From contig JAHQWL010000088.1 of the NCBI GenBank assembly GCA_029856155.1, forward strand, positions 1 through 64,000: a DNA stretch of 64,000 nt, in the 5' to 3' direction. The DNA is from Promethearchaeia archaeon (GTDB taxonomy: Archaea; Asgardarchaeota; Lokiarchaeia; Sigyniarchaeales; SOKP01). Each line of letters starts with the position of its first letter. Position 1 is the stretch's first letter. The position numbers and the translations under genes are program-made. Below are positions 59,869 through 64,000 of the stretch, piece after piece. The notes under the pieces were generated by a model that had not been told where the DNA came from, ran no database searches, and saw only the letters and a program-made list of their open reading frames with translations.

Positions 59869-59999
59869 TGCCGAGATTAAATGATATAATAATTATAGAA
59901 AAATTCAATGTTTTATTTGACTATATTCTATAATTTATAAAAATAGGAGTTTATAAAAATTTGTGAATTTGAATGGTTTACATTTTAAATACTAATAGT

Positions 60000-60021
60000 T
60001 CGTGAAACACCTCTTTCACGA
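60000..60021. promoter_or_regulatory. Perfect inverted repeat between the two longin-GTPase genes
   Basis: TCGTGAAA (60000-60007), six-base loop CACCTC, TTTCACGA (60014-60021). It lies 17 bases past the stop codon of the upstream GTPase (60038) and about 130 bases before the start of the next. It could be an RNA hairpin at the 3' end of the first transcript or an operator for the second. It is GC-richer than its surroundings. Confidence 0.45.
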
Positions 60022-60037
60022 TGAAAACTCTTGATAA

Positions 60038-61081
60038 TTACAAACGTGATTTGTACAATAAAGTAGCAATTGTAGAAAAAGCATAATCAACATTTTCTCC
60101 TTGTAGTGCAGAAGTTTCTATAAACCCTAAATTTAATTGGCTTGCTAGATTATTTGCCATATCAGTTGTTATTATTCTCTGCTCAACTAAGTCGTTTTTA
60201 TTTCCAATAACAAATCCAGTTAGCATATCTGATCTATTTTTTAATTGAGCGAGGACATCAGAATACCACTTTGGAATGCTATTAAAGGTCTCGATTCTAG
60301 TTAAATCAAAAACTAAAAAAACCGCGTCAAAACCTCGGTAAAATTGTTGCCTCATTGTTTCAAATTTGACTTGTCCTCCTATATCCCATAAAGTTAATTG
60401 AATTATAGCATCTTCAACCTTAAATATCTTATCTGTTACATGAACTCCTAGAGTTGGTACATAAGATCTTCTAAACGCATTATTTGTATATCTTAAGATT
60501 AATGAAGTTTTACCTACGGAGGGATCGCCTATTATTATTATTTTAAATTGATAATCTATTAAACTTCGGTCTTTATATTGCTGTTCAGGGAATGCCTCAC
60601 TCTCTTGTTGAGCCATTTCTTGAAGTTTTAATTCTTCCAAAAGAGCAGATATATTAAATTCAAGATGTTCAATTAATTTAACGAAATCTTCCCTGGATGC
60701 TTTTGATTTTTCTAAATTTATTATTTCTGGTGTAAGATTATTAAAAGGAATAGATAGATCATTAATATATTTATAAAAAATTACATCATCTATTTCTTGA
60801 AACAACAATACAAGTGCAGATAGACCAATACTTCCTCTTCTTGAAGGATCATCCCATTTAATGTATTTAACAATTCCCTTCAAATTCTTTGAAGGAAAGG
60901 GGAGGATTACTAAAGATTCTGGGATAAGTCCTTCTTCACCCGATAGGATTGTTAATGCCTTAATGCTTATGTGAATTAAATCCATTTGTGTGAATGTATT
61001 GGGTTTCCATGCTACGGGATTTGGTCCCATTTCATCACTCATTTCTATGTATACTATCCCTTGAATTATTTGACGTTTCAT
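60038..61081 (-). CDS. Longin-like domain fused to a Ras-type GTPase, copy 2
   Basis: A 347-residue homologue of the gene at 58825-59868 with the same layout. The longin-like domain (IVYIEMSDEMGPNPVAWKP, SIKALTILSGEEGL, LVILPFPSKNLKGIVKYIKW) is followed by a linker and a G domain with GDPSVGKTSL, SYVPTLGVHVT, LWDIGGQVKF, IGNKNDL and TSALQG. DIGGQ in place of DIAGQ in G3 is the main difference, so switch II may behave differently. No lipidation cysteine is seen. Confidence 0.88.
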   Translation of the reverse strand: MKRQIIQGIVYIEMSDEMGPNPVAWKPNTFTQMDLIHISIKALTILSGEEGLIPESLVILPFPSKNLKGIVKYIKWDDPSRRGSIGLSALVLLFQEIDDVIFYKYINDLSIPFNNLTPEIINLEKSKASREDFVKLIEHLEFNISALLEELKLQEMAQQESEAFPEQQYKDRSLIDYQFKIIIIGDPSVGKTSLILRYTNNAFRRSYVPTLGVHVTDKIFKVEDAIIQLTLWDIGGQVKFETMRQQFYRGFDAVFLVFDLTRIETFNSIPKWYSDVLAQLKNRSDMLTGFVIGNKNDLVEQRIITTDMANNLASQLNLGFIETSALQGENVDYAFSTIATLLYKSRL

Positions 61082-61206
61082 AATTATTTAGAATTCTTCT
61101 GAATGAGAAATTAAAGCAATGATAGAGTGTAAATATTTCGTTTTTAACTAATAATATAATCTTTTTATATAAATATTAATTTGCTAAAAAAAAAAATGAA
61201 ATTAGA

Positions 61207-61917
61207 TTATACTTTTAAACCTAAATACATAAGCCAGAAACTAGATAGATACCCAATTCTTACTATAATCACTAAAATTCCTGGAACAGTTAACCCCTCT
61301 AACAAGCCAAATATACAAAAACATATCGAACCTGCTGAAAGATAAAGAAAATTTCTACGTATGACTCCTGAAGATTGAAGAGCTTTATATAAAAAGCCTA
61401 GTCCTAAAAAGACAAGAACTGTTATTAACATAACACCCATTAATATTCCCGCTAAAGTCATTAAATTTACATTATAATCAATTAAGTTTATAAGTGGGTC
61501 GTCTGGTGGTGAAGGAACGAAATTAAAAGACCCTAGAGGATCTAAAAATACAACGATTTCAAAGAATATTGAAATTATTAATATAATTACTAGGATATAC
61601 ATTTTTATTTTTGGGGTAAGTAATTCTGCACCGATATACATTGCTGTTATGATCGCAGGAGCAAACCAAATATAAGATAGAATAGCAACCGAACCATTAT
61701 TAGGTAGATTGTGTCGAATAGTAAGAACTAATAGAAAATCTATAAATACACCTAACCACATAAGCCCAGCAAACATGTTGGCTGTACCTAAAAAAGCAAC
61801 TAATTTAGCCTTTGTTTTTCTTGAACGATAAATAAAGAATAAGCCAAATATAATGCCAAAAATCACTACCCCTGACGCAGTAACTCCATCAATCCATCCA
61901 TTTATATCCAATACCAA
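61207..61917 (-). CDS. Seven-helix membrane protein (7TM sensor-like, no cytoplasmic domain)
   Basis: A 236-residue protein with seven hydrophobic helices and nothing beyond the last one. The layout (short N-terminus, seven spans of about 20-25 residues) resembles the membrane half of the 7TM-longin protein at 40715-42040 and of bacterial 7TM sensor proteins. AGGAGG precedes the TTG at 61917. It is upstream of the longin-GTPase genes on the same strand with a gap of 125 bases, so a sensor for them is possible but only inferred from position. Confidence 0.6.
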   Translation of the reverse strand: MVLDINGWIDGVTASGVVIFGIIFGLFFIYRSRKTKAKLVAFLGTANMFAGLMWLGVFIDFLLVLTIRHNLPNNGSVAILSYIWFAPAIITAMYIGAELLTPKIKMYILVIILIISIFFEIVVFLDPLGSFNFVPSPPDDPLINLIDYNVNLMTLAGILMGVMLITVLVFLGLGFLYKALQSSGVIRRNFLYLSAGSICFCIFGLLEGLTVPGILVIIVRIGYLSSFWLMYLGLKV

Positions 61918-62018
61918 GATTAAATCTTCCTCCTTTTCATTTTGTTATTTATTGGAAGAAAAATTATTTTTATAATATGTATTATATAATCTTTTATTGT
62001 AATAAATACTAGGTTTAA

Positions 62019-62092
62019 TGGGAAAGAGGGGATTTGAACCCCCGACCTCTTGGTCCCGGACCAAGTATCATACCAATCTAGACTACCTTCCC
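62019..62092 (-). tRNA. tRNA-Pro (anticodon CGG)
   Basis: On the minus strand the sequence folds into a cloverleaf of 74 bases. The acceptor GGGAAGG pairs with CTTTCCC (one G-T) with discriminator A. The D arm is GTCTAGATTGGTATGAT, the anticodon stem CTTGG/CCAAG encloses TCCGGGA, and the T arm is GGGGG-TTCAAAT-CCCCT. The loop gives anticodon CGG (Pro). Position 33, normally U, is C. The CCA end is not encoded. There is no intron. Confidence 0.9.
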
Positions 62093-62138
62093 ATAGTAAC
62101 TAAATACACTAAAAATAAGTAATTTAATTGAATAAAAC

Positions 62139-62154
62139 TTTAAATATATTTAAA
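62139..62154 (-). promoter_or_regulatory. TATA-like element of tRNA-Pro
   Basis: TTTAAATATATTTAAA, a 16-base palindrome, lies 47-62 bases upstream of the tRNA 5' end. This spacing fits a TATA box with a short 5' leader. Confidence 0.45.
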
Positions 62155-62254
62155 ATCTCTAGAATTAATTTTCTTCTACATTAGGATTTTTTAAGCAATC
62201 TTACTGAATTTGATAATTATGGAAAATCATCATAAAACATCCAAGAAAATTTTC

Positions 62255-62530
62255 TTAATCTTTTATTTTTTCTAAGATAGAGATGATTCGGTAAATTGTA
62301 GTGCGGGAGTGGAAGGGGATATTGGGATCTTGACTTAAATCACCAACCATATACATTACATTGCTGGAAAGAACACCTGGGGTCTCATCTTCCCTATGTA
62401 ATTCATTAATACCTCTTTGTGCGATTCTCTTTATATTCCTAGGTACACTACGGTCATTTATCATTCCATTTAAAAGATATTCAACATTTTCAAAGCCCTT
62501 TTTTTCTTCTTCAGTTAGTGTTCTTGGCAT
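62255..62530 (-). CDS. UPF0147-family archaeal protein
   Basis: A 91-residue helical protein of the archaea-specific UPF0147 family: NVEYLLNGMINDRSVPRNIK, then RIAQRGINELHRE and MYMVGDLSQDPNIPFHSRTT. The ATG at 62530 (MPRTLTEEEK) is chosen because GGTGAT precedes it by seven bases. Members are widespread in archaea, with no established function. Helpful as a marker of archaeal origin. Confidence 0.9.
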   Translation of the reverse strand: MPRTLTEEEKKGFENVEYLLNGMINDRSVPRNIKRIAQRGINELHREDETPGVLSSNVMYMVGDLSQDPNIPFHSRTTIYRIISILEKIKD

Positions 62531-62944
62531 TGAAAAAATCACCATATAAAGTCTACAGCAGATTAATAAAATAGAAATTTAAAATGTAAAATATTTTTTA
62601 AAATATAATTTTTTTGATTTTAAAAGAATTATAGCAGAATCCTAATTCAAAATTTGTCTTTTAAATTTAGTATCGTATTATCTGAATTCATTAATTTGAG
62701 GCTAAAATTTATGAAATGAATCAATAACCTTATTTTTCAAACGTTTTCAGAAGTTAATGAAATCGATTCTAATCCGAGTATTTGAACAATTAAAAGTTAT
62801 TGTTGGAGTCTAAAAAAATTCCTAAGATAAAAAGCTTAAAAATAATGGTATCAATATCAAGTTTATATCTTATAATATGAGATTCAATCTAAATATGGAT
62901 CTTAAATTATTAAAAAAAAAATAATATATAATGGGTGATAAATA
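62531..62944. other. Intergenic region between UPF0147 and enoyl-CoA hydratase
   Basis: About 410 AT-rich bases between divergent genes with no coding potential seen on either strand. The right end contains GGGTGAT at 62932-62938, the Shine-Dalgarno of the next gene, and T/A-rich stretches such as TTATATCTTATAATATG near 62862-62879 that may serve as its promoter. Confidence 0.5.
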
Positions 62945-63787
62945 TTGACACTTTCACCATATGAAGGATATAAATTTTTCCAAATGGAAAAGGATAAAGA
63001 TGTATTAATTATAAAATTAAATCGACCTAAAGTAAATGCATTAAGCGAAAATGTTTTTGAAGAATTATTCAATATAGTTAAAACTGCAAATGTTGATACA
63101 GAAGTAATTTCTGTTGTTATAGCTAGCGCAAATCCAAAGCTTTTTACAGTAGGAGCAGATATTAAAGAAATGATTAAAAAATATGGTAGAAAACCAAAAA
63201 AGGCTATTGATAATCTAAATTTAGGTCATTCCACACTTAATTTAATTGAAGACTCTCCAAAATGCTTTATAGTAGCATTCAAAGGTACATCTTATGGAGG
63301 AGGTATCGAACTAGCATGTGCGTGTGATATCAGAGTTGCTTCAGAAGATGCATATTTTGCTATGCCTGAAACAAGAATTGGGCTTGTTCCAGGATATGGA
63401 GGAACCCAACGACTTCCTCGTATTATTGGTTGGGGGCGAGCTAAAAAATTTATATTAAGTGGAGAGCCAATAGATGCTCAAGAAGCCTTCAGAATAGGTC
63501 TAATTGATGAAATTGTACCTAAAGGCAAAGAATTACAAAGAGCTTTGCATTATGCTCATTCAATTGCACGGGGAGCTCCAATATCGGCAGCATTAACTAA
63601 GAAAGCTATAAATGAAGGTTTTAATATGAATTTAAAAGATGCGCTTGAGAAAGAAAAAGAGTGTTTTATGAGAAATATCAAAACCCAAATGTGGGAAGAG
63701 GGACTATGGGGTTTTATCAGAAAAAAACCTCCAGCATTCAAACGTATTGGGGAAATTGGATATCCCTTTGAAGATTATTTTGCTTAA
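62945..63787 (+). CDS. Enoyl-CoA hydratase/isomerase
   Basis: A 280-residue crotonase-fold enzyme. The oxyanion-hole strands are FTVGADIKEM and GTSYGGGIELACACDI. Both catalytic glutamates are present (GGGIE and AMPETRIGL), followed by VPGYGGTQRLPR. It hydrates trans-2-enoyl-CoA in fatty-acid degradation. The TTG start at 62945 follows GGGTGAT. Together with the acyl-CoA synthetase, SDR and BKACE genes it points to acyl-CoA metabolism, though they are not adjacent. Confidence 0.93.
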   Translation: MTLSPYEGYKFFQMEKDKDVLIIKLNRPKVNALSENVFEELFNIVKTANVDTEVISVVIASANPKLFTVGADIKEMIKKYGRKPKKAIDNLNLGHSTLNLIEDSPKCFIVAFKGTSYGGGIELACACDIRVASEDAYFAMPETRIGLVPGYGGTQRLPRIIGWGRAKKFILSGEPIDAQEAFRIGLIDEIVPKGKELQRALHYAHSIARGAPISAALTKKAINEGFNMNLKDALEKEKECFMRNIKTQMWEEGLWGFIRKKPPAFKRIGEIGYPFEDYFA

Positions 63788-63849
63788 AAGGGAATATTCT
63801 TCATATGAAAAAAAAAATCAAAAATTCATAATTTTTAATTTAATATAGA

Positions 63850-64000
63850 TTATACAATTAATTCAATTTTTTTTCCGCAAAAACTACATTTTTTTAATTC
63901 TCTACTAAAAAATTCTCCACATTCATTACATTTTTGTAAATTTGCATCTATTATTTCTTTAGCTATACTTAAAAATGCTTCTTTTACATTTTGCCCTGTT
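63850..64000 (-). CDS. Small GTPase with C-terminal zinc ribbon (N-terminus outside the window)
   Basis: Reading leftward from the window end, 50 codons encode TGQNVKEAFLSIAKEIIDAN, which is the G5-following helix of a Ras-like GTPase (SAKTGQNVKEAF type). A zinc ribbon follows, KCNECGEFFSRELKKCSFCG (CxxC...CxxC), and the stop at 63852-63850. Most of the G domain lies beyond the window. It converges with the enoyl-CoA hydratase gene. Confidence 0.75.
   Translation of the reverse strand, partial: TGQNVKEAFLSIAKEIIDANLQKCNECGEFFSRELKKCSFCGKKIELIV

Noticed and set aside
60021-60086. A 21-codon plus-strand frame next to the inverted repeat
   Set aside because: It overlaps the 3' end of a GTPase gene, has no ribosome-binding site and no recognisable content.

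Overview
The window reads as chromosomal DNA of an Asgard archaeon, most likely a Lokiarchaeia-type lineage. It is strongly AT-rich. Archaeal core markers include a TFB transcription factor plus a divergent TFB-like protein, a UPF0147 protein, a tRNA-Pro without an encoded CCA, 6-phospho-3-hexuloisomerase, a four-subunit 2-oxoacid:ferredoxin oxidoreductase, a tungsten-type aldehyde:ferredoxin oxidoreductase and F420/FMN luciferase-like enzymes. Eukaryote-like content includes four Ras-like small GTPases (two fused to an N-terminal longin/roadblock-like domain, one with a C-terminal zinc ribbon), two SET-domain proteins, an HDAC-fold deacetylase and a leucine-rich-repeat fragment. Many starts are TTG or GTG behind GGTGA or AGGAGG Shine-Dalgarno sequences. 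No rRNA, CRISPR, transposase or phage genes were seen.

Layout. 1-3.4 kb: a cut-off ABC-2-like permease, then a split MgtE/SLC41-like cation channel with a PhoU/TrkA_C regulator behind a DtxR-like palindrome. 3.4-6.7 kb: hexuloisomerase, Nudix hydrolase, tandem SET proteins, endonuclease IV. 6.7-15.5 kb: redox block with, on minus, a CCG-domain protein, a LutB-like Fe-S protein and AOR, and divergently a korDABG operon ending in an FrhB-PyrK fusion. 15.5-20.3 kb: small membrane proteins, an EamA permease and the two TFB-type genes. 20.4-26.3 kb: tandem P-type ATPases with unusual ion-site motifs. 26.4-30.5 kb: GNAT and three luciferase-like oxidoreductases around a palindrome. 30.7-39.2 kb: a giant surface protein with a cytoplasmic longin-like domain, the HDAC homologue, a Cys-rich ferredoxin protein, and the divergent threonine dehydrogenase / KBL pair.

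39.2-48.0 kb: a dense set of gene relics (7TM-longin sensor, sugar-binding protein, zinc-finger protein, methyltransferase and UvrA fragments), then the intact 7TM-longin sensor, a winged-helix protein and a complete sugar ABC transporter, followed by two more relics (one a VOC gene with an in-frame TAG). 48.1-56.2 kb: sugar dehydrogenase, pyruvate-kinase-C-like protein, GPH symporter, BKACE enzyme, acyl-CoA synthetase, SDR and a solitary RAM domain. 56.3-64 kb: DUF998-like membrane protein, LRR remnant, Ras GTPase, nitroreductase, two longin-GTPase fusions, a 7TM protein, tRNA-Pro, UPF0147, enoyl-CoA hydratase and the end of a zinc-ribbon GTPase.

The theme that recurs is a membrane-to-GTPase signalling toolkit: longin/roadblock-like domains appear on GTPases, on a single-span surface receptor-like protein and on a 7TM sensor next to a sugar transporter and regulator. 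That, plus the relic clusters, is the most unusual content. Domain assignments come from reading the sequence by eye, without database searches.
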